This document shows positions 1-8,233 of a DNA stretch of 11,501 nucleotides, in pieces. A program made the position numbers and the translations under genes. This DNA comes from an uncultured Porphyromonas sp. (GTDB taxonomy: Bacteria; Bacteroidota; Bacteroidia; Bacteroidales; Porphyromonadaceae). Where the stretch lies: the NCBI RefSeq assembly GCF_934359325.1, contig NZ_CAKRLH010000039.1:1-11501 (forward strand), in the 5' to 3' direction. Every line of letters starts with the position of its first letter. The first letter of the stretch is position 1. A model generated the notes under the pieces. It was given only the letters and a program-made list of their open reading frames with translations. It searched no databases and had not been told where the DNA came from.

Positions 1-110
1 CCGATGCCGGGGGGTAGATCGATAGAGGAGTCGGGTGACCGGCTCCCTAGATTAATGACAGGGAGGATGGCCTTGCCATCTCGACAGAACCCGGCTTACC
101 ATCCTCTCCC
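1..110 (+). ncRNA. rnpB: RNase P RNA, 3' end (partial, cut by left edge)
   Basis: This is the catalytic RNA of ribonuclease P, which trims the 5' leader of tRNA precursors. The 3' third of a bacterial A-type RNase P RNA is recognisable. GGGGGGTAG at 9-17 is followed by a hairpin region, then TAGATTAATGAC at 48-59 (E. coli has TAGATGAATGAC), and the universally conserved ACAGAA at 84-89 directly followed by CCCGGCTTA at 90-98. Between the last two, bases 66-71 and 75-80 form a perfect 6-bp stem (GATGGC/GCCATC) with a 3-base loop, the expected variable P19-type hairpin. After CCCGGCTTA, the 3' strand of helix P1 should pair with the 5' end of the RNA, which lies outside the window, so the exact 3' end is uncertain by about ten bases. 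No coding sequence should be called across this stretch. The identification is from memory of the E. coli sequence but the match is long and specific. Confidence 0.93.
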
Positions 111-137
111 GAGGGGGATAGGTTACTTCTATTTTAT
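105..137 (+). terminator. Possible terminator of rnpB
   Basis: Bases 105-109 (TCTCC) can pair with 114-118 (GGGGA) around a CGAG tetraloop, including one G-T pair. A pyrimidine-rich, T-heavy run follows at about 121-137. The stem is short, and part of it may instead belong to helix P1 of RNase P RNA, so this is a weak call. It would separate rnpB from the membrane protein gene starting at 160. Confidence 0.3.
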
Positions 138-159
138 ATCACACCGGATCCGATCAGAC

Positions 160-1599
160 ATGCCCAGCGACCAGAAGGACATCCATCAGAGCAACGACCT
201 CCCCGGCTACGAGGAGCGCCTACAGACCATCCGGTCAAGGAGGGAGAAGGAGCAGCGCAAGGGCTTCTTCTCCCGAGTGACGCGACGTGGCAGGAAGGCC
301 AAGCGCTTCTTCTCCGATGAGATCTGGCGCCTCCGTGAGGACGATCTCAGGGGTGGACAGAAGTGGATGGTGCGGGTGCTACAGGTGATTGTGATCACGA
401 TACGCGAGTACACCGACGGCAACCTCGGTCGCAAGGCCTCCGCCCTCACCTATACCACGCTTCTTGCGATCATCCCTATGCTTGCCGTGGTGCTCAGTAT
501 TGCGGCGGGCTTCGGGATGCAGAGCTCGGTGCAGAGACAGCTCTACGACTACTTCCCCGGTCACTACACAGAGCTGACACAAGCCTTTGACTTCGTCGAG
601 AGCTATATGAATGTGGTCCACAGCAATACCTTCATCATCATCGGAGTGGGTACCTTGCTCTACACGGTGGTGCGACTGATGCTCAATATCGAGGATGTGA
701 TGAATGAGGTGTGGCACATCAAGGAGCCCCGTCCTTATAGCCGGCGGATCCTCGGGTCTATGGCCTACTTCCTAATCCTCCCTTTCCTGATCACCTTGAC
801 CAGTGGTCTCAATGTATTTATCCGCTCATTCTCGAGCTTCAAGCTCTTCGGTGAGCTCTCTCTCTCCCCGCTCTTTTCCTTCCTGAGCGGCTTCGGTCTC
901 TACCTGATCTGGATTCTGATCTTTACGGCACTGTACAAGCTTATGCCCAACACTCGGGTCCGCACCGGTCCAGCTCTGATAGCGGGGACGCTGTCTGGTG
1001 TGGTCTTCCAGCTCTTCCAGATGATCTACATTACCGGACAGCTGTGGGTAAGTAAGTACAATGCGATCTACGGAAGCTTCGCAGCTGTACCATTGCTCCT
1101 CCTCTTCGTCCAGATGTCGTGGGTGATCGCACTCTTCGGTGCACAGCTCGCTTACTCGATCCAGAACGTGGAGTACTACTACTTCCGCTCTGAGAGCGAG
1201 CATATCTCGAGGCGCTTCAGGGACTTCATCGCCGTGGTTCTGATGAAGAAGATCTGTCTCGCCTTTAAGCACGAGGGGGAGGTGTACAATGGTGAGGAGC
1301 TAGCTAAGGAGTGCCACCTGCCGATCATTGTCGTCAATGATACGCTCGACAAACTGGTGCTCTGCCGGCTGCTGATCCGTCAGCCCAATCCAAAACAGAC
1401 CTCCCGCCCCACTTACCTCCCGGCGCTCGATGTCAGCACGATCACGGTGCGCAAGGTGACCACCGCCATGGACCGGCTCGGGGCGGAGAACTTCCGGATC
1501 GACCTCTACAATACCTACGCAAAGGAGTGGCTCATTGTGCGAGATGCTCGCTTCTCAGAGGATCCGGACAAAATGGATCAGCCGGTGATCAGCCTCTGA
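160..1599 (+). CDS. YihY/virulence factor BrkB family membrane protein
   Basis: This is a 479-residue polytopic inner-membrane protein of the YihY/BrkB family. The family was once misnamed ribonuclease BN; its true role is unsettled, with transport or envelope roles proposed. The N-terminal ~70 residues are charged and cytoplasmic (many R/K/E). About six membrane segments follow, at roughly 100-120, 157-177, 197-222, 240-262, 272-292 and 308-335. Family hallmarks are KASALTYTTLLAIIP near 92, LMPNTRVRTGPALIAG near 261, and YGSFAAVPLLLLFVQMSWV near 304. The C-terminal ~130 residues (345-479) are soluble and look like a winged-helix-type extension seen in many Bacteroidota members; this is an inference. 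The ATG at 160 was chosen because the frame stays open back to position 4 but that upstream part is rnpB. A start at 160 gives a normal family length and a plausible N-terminus (MPSDQKD). No clear Shine-Dalgarno sequence or promoter is visible in the short gap after rnpB. Confidence 0.9.
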   Translation: MPSDQKDIHQSNDLPGYEERLQTIRSRREKEQRKGFFSRVTRRGRKAKRFFSDEIWRLREDDLRGGQKWMVRVLQVIVITIREYTDGNLGRKASALTYTTLLAIIPMLAVVLSIAAGFGMQSSVQRQLYDYFPGHYTELTQAFDFVESYMNVVHSNTFIIIGVGTLLYTVVRLMLNIEDVMNEVWHIKEPRPYSRRILGSMAYFLILPFLITLTSGLNVFIRSFSSFKLFGELSLSPLFSFLSGFGLYLIWILIFTALYKLMPNTRVRTGPALIAGTLSGVVFQLFQMIYITGQLWVSKYNAIYGSFAAVPLLLLFVQMSWVIALFGAQLAYSIQNVEYYYFRSESEHISRRFRDFIAVVLMKKICLAFKHEGEVYNGEELAKECHLPIIVVNDTLDKLVLCRLLIRQPNPKQTSRPTYLPALDVSTITVRKVTTAMDRLGAENFRIDLYNTYAKEWLIVRDARFSEDPDKMDQPVISL

Positions 1600-1628
1600 C
1601 AGGCTATTCTCCTCATTCTCTATCACCT

Positions 1629-1651
1629 ACCTCTCAGGGAGCGAGAGAGGT
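1629..1651. repeat. Hairpin in intergenic region
   Basis: ACCTCTC at 1629-1635 pairs perfectly with GAGAGGT at 1645-1651 around a 9-base loop. It lies between the stop of the BrkB-family gene and the stronger terminator just downstream, and may add to transcription termination. There is no T-run directly after it. Confidence 0.5.
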
Positions 1652-1653
1652 CG

Positions 1654-1683
1654 AAAAGAGGGCACATTAGGTGTCCTTTTTTT
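1654..1683 (+). terminator. Intrinsic terminator after the BrkB-family gene
   Basis: GGGCAC at 1660-1665 pairs with GTGTCC at 1671-1676 (one G-T pair) around the loop ATTAG. The transcript then runs into seven T residues (1677-1683). The A-rich run before the stem (AAAAGA at 1654-1659) pairs with that T-run, so the hairpin has the shape of a terminator that could work in both directions. It separates the BrkB-family gene from the SIMPL-ligA-dnaE group. Confidence 0.75.
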
Positions 1684-1685
1684 CG

Positions 1686-1693
1686 TAGTTTTG
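1686..1693 (+). promoter_or_regulatory. Bacteroidota -7 promoter box upstream of the SIMPL gene
   Basis: TAGTTTTG matches the Bacteroidota housekeeping -7 consensus TAnnTTTG at every defined position. No clean -33 TTTG is seen at the expected distance, where the terminator stem lies, so the site rests on the -7 box alone. Transcription would start a few bases downstream, beyond the ATG at 1695. This favours translation from the ATG at 1731 and gives a leader of about 30 bases. It would drive the SIMPL gene, ligA and dnaE. Confidence 0.6.
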
Positions 1694-1730
1694 TATGCAA
1701 CAGATAAAACCTCAATCACCACATAGCACC

Positions 1731-2471
1731 ATGAATAGCAAAAGAAACATCCTCGGTACACTGATCATCGCTGTAGCTGTCGTCCTTTCGGTATGGATCG
1801 GTGGCTCAGCTCTGCGGCACCGCAACGACGGACCTCGCACGATCACCGTAAAGGGCAGCGCTGAGCGGTCCTTCCGTAGCAACCTCTCTACGTGGAGTCT
1901 CACGATCACTAACCATAGCAGCTCCCCTAAGGCGGGATTTGACGAGGTAGAGCGTCAGAGGGGCGTCGTGGTTGACTTCCTCCGCTCACACGGATTTACC
2001 GACGAGGAGATGGAGACCCTCGGTGTATCGTACAATGAGCGGGTCAATGGTTACTACAATAAGAATCAGGACCGCTACGTCGAGGAGCACGACGGCTACG
2101 ATGTGAGCCAGACGATTGTCCTCACCTCAGAGGATGTGGACAAGATAGACAAGACCGCTAAGGCTGTGGGTGAGCTCATCAATCTTGACGTCACCGTAAT
2201 GGTGGGCGAGCCCAACTACTACTACACCAAGATGGCGGACCTGAAGCTGGAGATGCTCGATGCCGCAGCCGCTGATGCACGCGACCGTGCTGCATCAATC
2301 GCCAAAGCGAGCCACGGCAGCCTTGGTGCCCTACAGAAGTCTCAGATGGGCGTCTTCCAGATACTTGGACGCTACGCCAATGAGAGCTACTCCTGGGGTG
2401 GTACACTCAATACCTCAGACATCGATAAGACCGCAAGTATCACCGTCTCCTCGACCTTCCTCCTGAAGTAA
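1731..2471 (+). CDS. SIMPL (DUF541) domain protein, membrane-anchored
   Basis: This is a 246-residue protein with one N-terminal membrane segment (about residues 8-27, an uninterrupted hydrophobic run after MNSKRN) followed by a periplasmic SIMPL/DUF541 domain. The domain starts with the typical RTITVKGSAERSF (36-48) and ends with TASITVSSTFLLK. The central part includes an acidic, tyrosine-rich loop (about 107-123). SIMPL proteins include the Brucella BP26/Omp28 antigen and E. coli YggE, which is linked to oxidative stress tolerance; the biochemical role is not known. The start was placed at 1731, not the in-frame ATG at 1695, because the -7 box ends at 1693 and because the later start puts a basic residue cluster right before the membrane segment. 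The stop overlaps the ligA start (TAATG), so the two are probably translationally coupled. A functional link to ligA is not obvious. Confidence 0.88.
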   Translation: MNSKRNILGTLIIAVAVVLSVWIGGSALRHRNDGPRTITVKGSAERSFRSNLSTWSLTITNHSSSPKAGFDEVERQRGVVVDFLRSHGFTDEEMETLGVSYNERVNGYYNKNQDRYVEEHDGYDVSQTIVLTSEDVDKIDKTAKAVGELINLDVTVMVGEPNYYYTKMADLKLEMLDAAAADARDRAASIAKASHGSLGALQKSQMGVFQILGRYANESYSWGGTLNTSDIDKTASITVSSTFLLK

Positions 2472-4510
2472 TGACCCTCGACGAAGCCCGCCGACGGGTA
2501 GAGCAGCTGAGACGCGAGCTGGAGGAGCACGAGTATCGGTACTACGTCCTCTCCGCTCCCACCATCAGCGATAGGGACTTCGATCTCCTGATGAAGGAGC
2601 TGCAGTCTCTCGAGGAGGCTCATCCGGAGCTGATCACTCCCTTCTCGCCCACGCAGCGGGTGGGGAGCGAATTCATCGGCGGGGTCGCCACCGGTACGGC
2701 GGTCGCCCATAAGGTGCCGATGCTTTCCCTCGCCAATACCTATAGCATAGGGGAGGTGGAGGACTTCTACCGTAGGCTCACTGAAGCTGTTGGCGAGGCA
2801 CCGGAGCTGGTAGCGGAACTGAAGTTTGACGGCGTCTCCATCTCTGTAATCTACGAGGAGGGACTGCTCCACCAAGCACTCACCAGAGGGGACGGGCAGT
2901 ACGGCGATGATGTGACGCAGGCGATCCGCGCCATCCGGACGATCCCTCTCCGACTCAAGGGGGATAATCTCCCTGATCGAGTAGAGGTGAGGGGCGAGAT
3001 CTTGCTTCCGTGGAAGGAATTTCAGCGGCTCAATGCGGCAAGAGAGGAAGCGGGCGAGCCTCCCTTTGCAAACCCTCGGAACGCAGTCTCCGGCACGATC
3101 AAGACGAAAGAGAATATCGCTGCCGTGGTGAGCCATCGCCGTCCGACGGCTCGCTTTTACTACCTCCTCAGCGATGACGAGGATTGGTTACCAGTACGCC
3201 ACTCCGATCGACTGGATAGGATGCGGGAGATGGGGCTACCGGTCAGCACGCACAGCGCCCTCTGTCACTCGGTAGAGGAGGTAGACAAGTGCCTCGAGTA
3301 CTGGGATCTCCACCGGCATGAGCTGGAGGTAGCGACGGATGGCGTGGTGCTAAAGGTCAATGACTATACCCTCCATAAGCGGATCGGTATGACAGCGAAG
3401 AGCCCCAAGTGGGCAATCGCTTACAAGTACGATGCCGAGAAAGCGATCACACGACTTGTGGAAGTTTGCTACCAGACCGGGCGGAGCGGCATTGTCACGC
3501 CTGTGGCTCTGCTGGAGCCTGTGGAGCTCTCCGGGACCACCGTCTCACGAGCAACACTCAATAATGAGGACTTCATTCGCAACCTGGATCTCCACGAGAG
3601 GGATCTGGTATCGGTGGAGAAAGGGGGCGAGATCATCCCCAAGATCACACTTGTACGCAAGGACCTGAGAGACGAACAAGTGGGAGCTCCGGTCTCCATG
3701 CCGGAGAACTGCCCGTCGTGCGGCTCTTCACTCGTACGACATGAGGGAGAGGCTGGACTCTTTTGCCCCAATCGGTGGGACTGTCCCGCGCAGGTAGAGG
3801 GGCGGATCGAGCACTTCTGCAGCCGGAAGGCAATGGACATCTTTATCGGTCCGAGCAGCATCCACGCCCTCACTACGATCCTCGGTCTACGATCGGTGGA
3901 TCAGCTCTACACGCTCACCGAGAGGGATCTGCTCCGACTGCCGCTCTTCAAGGAGACGAAGGCGAAGAATCTCCTGAAGAGCATCGACGAGAGCAAGGAG
4001 AAGCCCTTCGAGCGGGTACTCTTCGCCCTCGGTATCCCCCTCGTGGGGAGCAAGGTGGCGGAGACACTGGCGACCTATGCCAAGTCGATGGACCGACTTC
4101 TGGAGGCCTCTGAAGAGGAGCTCCAGAGCATCCCCGAGGTGGGTCCGATGATCGCCAGAAGCGTGAGAGACTTTGCCGAAGAGCCACGATCTATAGAGTT
4201 GGTTGCTAATCTTAAGGCTGCCGGGCTTCACTTTGAGGTCGCTGAGGAAGAGCCTACCGGACCAACCTCTGAGACCTTCGCCGGACAGACAATCGTGATC
4301 AGCGGAGTCTTCCACACCATCACACGAGACGAGCTTAAGGAGTTGCTCGCCCGTCACGGGGCGCGGGTCGGCAGCAGCATCTCCGGCAAGACCTCACTCC
4401 TCGTGCATGGGGAAAATATGGGACCGGCTAAGCTCGCCAAGGCGGAGCAACTTGGTATAAAAATGATGACCGAGGAGCAGTTTTTTGACACCTACAGAGA
4501 CCTAAGATAA
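2471..4510 (+). CDS. ligA: NAD+-dependent DNA ligase
   Basis: LigA joins nicks in duplex DNA using NAD+, sealing Okazaki fragments and completing excision repair. The 679-residue length is normal. Domains in order: the NAD-binding Ia region (HEYRYYVLSAPTISD, 20-34); the adenylation domain with the catalytic lysine K118 in the motif ELKFDGVS; TRGDGQYGDDVT (138-149), VEVRGEI (171-177) and FANPRNAVSGT (199-209); an OB fold containing KSPKWAIAYKY (310-320); a four-cysteine zinc finger (C414, C417, C432, C438); helix-hairpin-helix repeats (about 450-575); and a C-terminal BRCT domain (602-679) with SGVF and NMGPAK. After the zinc finger, the usual EGLG-type turn is replaced by FIGPSS (457-462), an unusual local change. 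The start overlaps the stop of the SIMPL gene by one base, and dnaE follows 9 bp after its stop. This suggests one transcript for two replication enzymes. Confidence 0.98.
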   Translation: MTLDEARRRVEQLRRELEEHEYRYYVLSAPTISDRDFDLLMKELQSLEEAHPELITPFSPTQRVGSEFIGGVATGTAVAHKVPMLSLANTYSIGEVEDFYRRLTEAVGEAPELVAELKFDGVSISVIYEEGLLHQALTRGDGQYGDDVTQAIRAIRTIPLRLKGDNLPDRVEVRGEILLPWKEFQRLNAAREEAGEPPFANPRNAVSGTIKTKENIAAVVSHRRPTARFYYLLSDDEDWLPVRHSDRLDRMREMGLPVSTHSALCHSVEEVDKCLEYWDLHRHELEVATDGVVLKVNDYTLHKRIGMTAKSPKWAIAYKYDAEKAITRLVEVCYQTGRSGIVTPVALLEPVELSGTTVSRATLNNEDFIRNLDLHERDLVSVEKGGEIIPKITLVRKDLRDEQVGAPVSMPENCPSCGSSLVRHEGEAGLFCPNRWDCPAQVEGRIEHFCSRKAMDIFIGPSSIHALTTILGLRSVDQLYTLTERDLLRLPLFKETKAKNLLKSIDESKEKPFERVLFALGIPLVGSKVAETLATYAKSMDRLLEASEEELQSIPEVGPMIARSVRDFAEEPRSIELVANLKAAGLHFEVAEEEPTGPTSETFAGQTIVISGVFHTITRDELKELLARHGARVGSSISGKTSLLVHGENMGPAKLAKAEQLGIKMMTEEQFFDTYRDLR

Positions 4511-4519
4511 GAGAGTAAA

Positions 4520-7500
4520 ATGGCAGACTTGAGACCCTTCGTACACCTACACGTCCACTCCTACTTTTCCGTCCTCGACGGGGCATCACCTGTCGAGGAG
4601 CTGGTAAAGGCGGCTCGGGAGCACGGTCAGCGCGGTATGGCTCTAACCGACCATGGCGTGATGTATGGAATCAAGACTCTGCATGATCACTGCAACAAGA
4701 TCAATAAGCCGATCCAGACGGAGATCAAGGAGCTCTCTGCAAAGCTGTCTGAAGAGTCAGATCCATTGACTCAGGAGGATATCCGACAACAGATCGAGGA
4801 GAAGCGGAAGGAAATATTCAAGCCAATCTTCGGCTGCGAGTGCTACTGTGCCCGCAATGGTCGGGAGAATAAGAGCACCGTCGAGGACCGCAGTGGGTAC
4901 CACCTCATCGTACTGGCAAAGAATAAGCAAGGCTATCATAATCTGATCAAGATGGCGTCCGAGGCCTTCACGACCGGATTTTACTACAAGCCCAGGATCG
5001 ACAAGGGACTGCTCGAGAAGTACCACGAGGGACTGATCGTCTCCAGCGCCTGTCTTGGCGGAGAGGTGCCTCAGCATATCCTTCATGGAGACATTGAGGG
5101 GGCTCGAAATGCTATTCGGTGGTTCAAAGGACTCTTCGGGGAGGACTATTACCTGGAGCTGCAGCGGCACAAGACAGACAAGGAACGCGGCAATCGAGAG
5201 ACCTACGAGAAGCAGCAGCAGGTAAATAAGGTACTCATCCAGCTCGCTGCCGAGGAGGGCGTGAAGCTGATCGCCACGAATGACTCCCACTTCGCAAACG
5301 AGCAAGATGGCGAGGCGCACGAGCGACTGATCTGCCTCAGCACGGGCAAGACCTTTGACGACCCTAATAGGCTCACATACACCAAGCAGGAGTGGCTCAA
5401 GAGTACTGAGGAGATGAATGAGATCTTCGCCGATGTCCCGGAGGCACTCAGTAACACCGACGAGATCCTCGACAAGGTGGAGATCTACTCCATCGACAGC
5501 GACCCGCTCATGCCGGACTTCCCCATCCCGGAGGGCTTTGCCGATGCCGACGACTATCTCAGGCATCTCTCCTACGAGGGTGCCAAGAAGCGGTACGGTG
5601 AGGAACTCTCTGACGAGGTGAAGGAGCGGCTGGACTACGAGCTGGATGTGATCAAGACGATGGGCTTCCCCGGCTACTTCCTGATCGTGCAGGACTACAT
5701 CGTCAATGCGCGAAAGCTCGGGATCATCGTCGGTCCGGGTCGTGGCTCTGCCGCCGGATCCATTGTCGCCTACTCCCTTACCATCACCGACCTTGACCCT
5801 CTGAGATACAATCTCCTCTTTGAGCGGTTCCTCAATCCTGACCGCATCTCCCTCCCGGATATTGATGTCGACTTCGATAACGAGGGACGACAGCAGATCC
5901 TCGAGTGGGTGACCGAGAAGTATGGAGCCGACCACGTGGCTCACATCGTCACCTACGGCACGATGGCGGCAAAGAGCTCGATCAAGGATATGGGACGCGT
6001 GCTCCAGCTCTCACTACCGGAGACCAATGCACTCGCCAAGATGATCCCCGACCGCATAGGGGACAAGAAAGATCCCTCTGTCGCGCTCTCTGTGCAGAAT
6101 GTCCCGGAGCTCAGCGATATCATGTATGGCCCGGACTCTCTCCAGAAGGAGGTGCTGAAGTACGCCATGCAGCTGGAGGGCACGGTACGCAACGTCGGCG
6201 TCCATGCCTGCGGTATCATCATCAGCAAGATGCCGATCTCGGACGTCGTCCCCTCCTGGGTCACCCTCGACAGCCTCACCAATAAGGACATCCTCGTCAC
6301 CCAGTATGATGGCAGCGTCATCGAGTCTACCGGGCTGATCAAGATGGACTTCCTCGGACTGAAGACGCTGTCGATCATCCGTGCTGCGCTGGATAACGTC
6401 AAGCTTAATCATAAGGTCGACATCGACATCAATAAGATCTCCCTCGATGACGAGCTGACCTACAAGCTCTTCAGTGACGGGGACACGATGGCGATCTTCC
6501 AGTTTGAGTCCCCCGGCATGCAGCGCTCTCTCAAGGATCTGCAGCCATCAGTCTTCGAGGATCTCATCGCCATGGTCGCCCTTTATCGTCCGGGACCGAT
6601 GGACAACATCCCCTCCTTCATCGCTCGAAAGCATGGCCAGGAGGAGATCACGTACGAGCTGCCGGTGATGAAGGAGGACCTCGCAGAGACCTACGGGATC
6701 ACCGTCTATCAGGAGCAGGTGATGCTCCTCTCGCGAAAGATCGCCAACTTTACCCGCGGTCAGTCGGACAACCTCCGTAAGGCGATGGGGAAGAAGAAGA
6801 TCAAGATGATGCAAGCCCTCAAGGTGAAGTACCTCGAGGGTGGACGGGCAAATGGCTACCCCGACGATACACTGGAGCACATCTGGTCCGAGTGGGAGAA
6901 ATTTGCCTCCTATGCCTTCAATAAGAGCCACGCCGCCTGCTACGCCTGGGTCTCCTATCAGACTGCTTACCTCAAGGCTCACTACCCGAGCGAGTACATG
7001 GCTGGCGTGCTGAGCATTAATCTCAGCGACATCGCTAAGATCACCAAGTACATAGGTACCTGTCAGCAGATGGGCATCCGGGTACTCTGCCCGGACGTCA
7101 ATGAGTCCGAGTGTACCTTTGCAGCCAATAAGAATGGAGACATCCGCTTCGGTCTCGGTGCGATCAAGGGATTTAGCAACGCTGCTGCCCAGGACATCGT
7201 CAGTGAGCGGAAGGCGAATGGTCCCTACATCGACATCTACGACTTCTTCGAGCGCATCCCAGCCAGCGTGGCGACTAAGAAGACGTGCGAGTCGCTGGTG
7301 CTGAGCGGTGCCTTTGACTCCTTTGGCAACTACAGCAGAGAGGACTACCTCGATCCGGATGATACGCCCAAGAAGGAGACCTTCCTCGACAAGCTCCTAC
7401 GCTTCAGCGAGGAGAGCCGTGCCTCCCGGATGTCCAGCCAGGCGTCACTCTTCGGGGACGCTAATTTCCAGGAAATGTCCCGCCCTGCACCCGACCACCG

Positions 7501-8170
7501 AGCACAGCCCTGGAGCGACATCGAGAAGCTGAATAAGGAGAAGTCTCTCCTCGGGATCTACATCACCGCCTCCCCTCTCGACAAGTATGCCTTGATCCTG
7601 AGGGAGCTCTGCAACATCCCCTGTAGCGAGGTGACTGATGGGCTGGACAGCTATGCTGGCAAGGGCGCACTTCGCTTCGGCGGCGTAGTGACCGACTATG
7701 TGGAGCGGACCTCCAAGAGCGGTAATCCCTACGGTATCTTGACCCTACAGGACTACGACGGAGAGGGGCGGCTATTCCTCTTCGGGGACCAATTCACCAC
7801 CTATCGAAACTTCGGCAAGGAGGGACTCTATATCATGGTGACCGTGAAGGTCAGTCCCCCCAAGTGGGAGGGCGGTCGTCCCTTCCGTGAGGTACAGTCG
7901 ATACAGCTACTGGATCAGGTGGTGGACACGGCCTTCTCCTCACTGGACATAGCCATCCCTGAGGACTCCATCACCGAGGAGCTGTACGACACCATCGTCA
8001 GTGGAGCGAGCGAGCTGAAGCCCGGAGGCGTAGCACTCAGTCTCTACATCATAGACCGACAGAAGCAGGTCACGCTGAAGATGTGCAACCACACCAGACG
8101 GCTGACCATCACAAGCGACTTCATCGACTCGCTGAAGTCCTTCGAGGATGTCAAATATCATCTGAGCTGA
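4520..8170 (+). CDS. dnaE: DNA polymerase III subunit alpha
   Basis: This is the replicative C-family DNA polymerase (1216 residues; E. coli DnaE is 1160). An N-terminal PHP domain (about 5-290) begins HVHSYFSVLDG (11-21). The palm carries GPGRGSAAGS (405-414) and the catalytic aspartates D449 and D451 in PDIDVDFD, with the third, D610, in KMDFLGLKTL. The fingers include FQFESPGMQ (660-668) and ALYRPGPMDNIP (687-698). QASLF at 974-978 fits an internal sliding-clamp binding motif, and an OB domain follows (about 1050-1130). The nine positions I would assign as PHP metal ligands all look intact (H11, H13, D20, H45, E107, H128, C178, D255, H257), unlike the decayed site in E. coli. A charged, probably helical insert of about 40 residues (62-102) sits inside the PHP domain. 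The gap to ligA is 9 bp with no strong Shine-Dalgarno sequence, so it is probably co-transcribed with ligA. Confidence 0.98.
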   Translation: MADLRPFVHLHVHSYFSVLDGASPVEELVKAAREHGQRGMALTDHGVMYGIKTLHDHCNKINKPIQTEIKELSAKLSEESDPLTQEDIRQQIEEKRKEIFKPIFGCECYCARNGRENKSTVEDRSGYHLIVLAKNKQGYHNLIKMASEAFTTGFYYKPRIDKGLLEKYHEGLIVSSACLGGEVPQHILHGDIEGARNAIRWFKGLFGEDYYLELQRHKTDKERGNRETYEKQQQVNKVLIQLAAEEGVKLIATNDSHFANEQDGEAHERLICLSTGKTFDDPNRLTYTKQEWLKSTEEMNEIFADVPEALSNTDEILDKVEIYSIDSDPLMPDFPIPEGFADADDYLRHLSYEGAKKRYGEELSDEVKERLDYELDVIKTMGFPGYFLIVQDYIVNARKLGIIVGPGRGSAAGSIVAYSLTITDLDPLRYNLLFERFLNPDRISLPDIDVDFDNEGRQQILEWVTEKYGADHVAHIVTYGTMAAKSSIKDMGRVLQLSLPETNALAKMIPDRIGDKKDPSVALSVQNVPELSDIMYGPDSLQKEVLKYAMQLEGTVRNVGVHACGIIISKMPISDVVPSWVTLDSLTNKDILVTQYDGSVIESTGLIKMDFLGLKTLSIIRAALDNVKLNHKVDIDINKISLDDELTYKLFSDGDTMAIFQFESPGMQRSLKDLQPSVFEDLIAMVALYRPGPMDNIPSFIARKHGQEEITYELPVMKEDLAETYGITVYQEQVMLLSRKIANFTRGQSDNLRKAMGKKKIKMMQALKVKYLEGGRANGYPDDTLEHIWSEWEKFASYAFNKSHAACYAWVSYQTAYLKAHYPSEYMAGVLSINLSDIAKITKYIGTCQQMGIRVLCPDVNESECTFAANKNGDIRFGLGAIKGFSNAAAQDIVSERKANGPYIDIYDFFERIPASVATKKTCESLVLSGAFDSFGNYSREDYLDPDDTPKKETFLDKLLRFSEESRASRMSSQASLFGDANFQEMSRPAPDHRAQPWSDIEKLNKEKSLLGIYITASPLDKYALILRELCNIPCSEVTDGLDSYAGKGALRFGGVVTDYVERTSKSGNPYGILTLQDYDGEGRLFLFGDQFTTYRNFGKEGLYIMVTVKVSPPKWEGGRPFREVQSIQLLDQVVDTAFSSLDIAIPEDSITEELYDTIVSGASELKPGGVALSLYIIDRQKQVTLKMCNHTRRLTITSDFIDSLKSFEDVKYHLS

Positions 8171-8233
8171 CCGATGTGGCACGATAATAGATAGATTAAT
8201 TGTAGTATTACACTTCATATAAACAATCAGATT

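Noticed and set aside
43..110. Mutually exclusive stems (43-48 with 60-65, or 61-70 with 99-110) suggesting an attenuator or riboswitch
   Set aside because: The conserved RNase P RNA motifs explain the sequence, and those pairings are not the native helices except the 66-80 hairpin.
4..159. N-terminal extension of the BrkB-family protein to position 4
   Set aside because: The region is rnpB, and the extra residues have no family counterpart; the ATG at 160 fits better.
1695..1730. Earlier start of the SIMPL protein at 1695
   Set aside because: The ATG lies one base after the -7 box, so it would not be in the transcript, and it would push the membrane segment away from the N-terminus.
4757..5944. 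395-codon open frame antisense to dnaE
   Set aside because: The sense strand encodes a fully conserved DnaE here, and the antisense translation is low-complexity L/V-rich shadow of GC-rich codons.
8171..8233. Dedicated trxA promoter in the AT-rich gap
   Set aside because: The nearest -7-like string (TACACTTC at 8209-8216) misses the consensus at two positions and has no -33 partner, so I did not list it.
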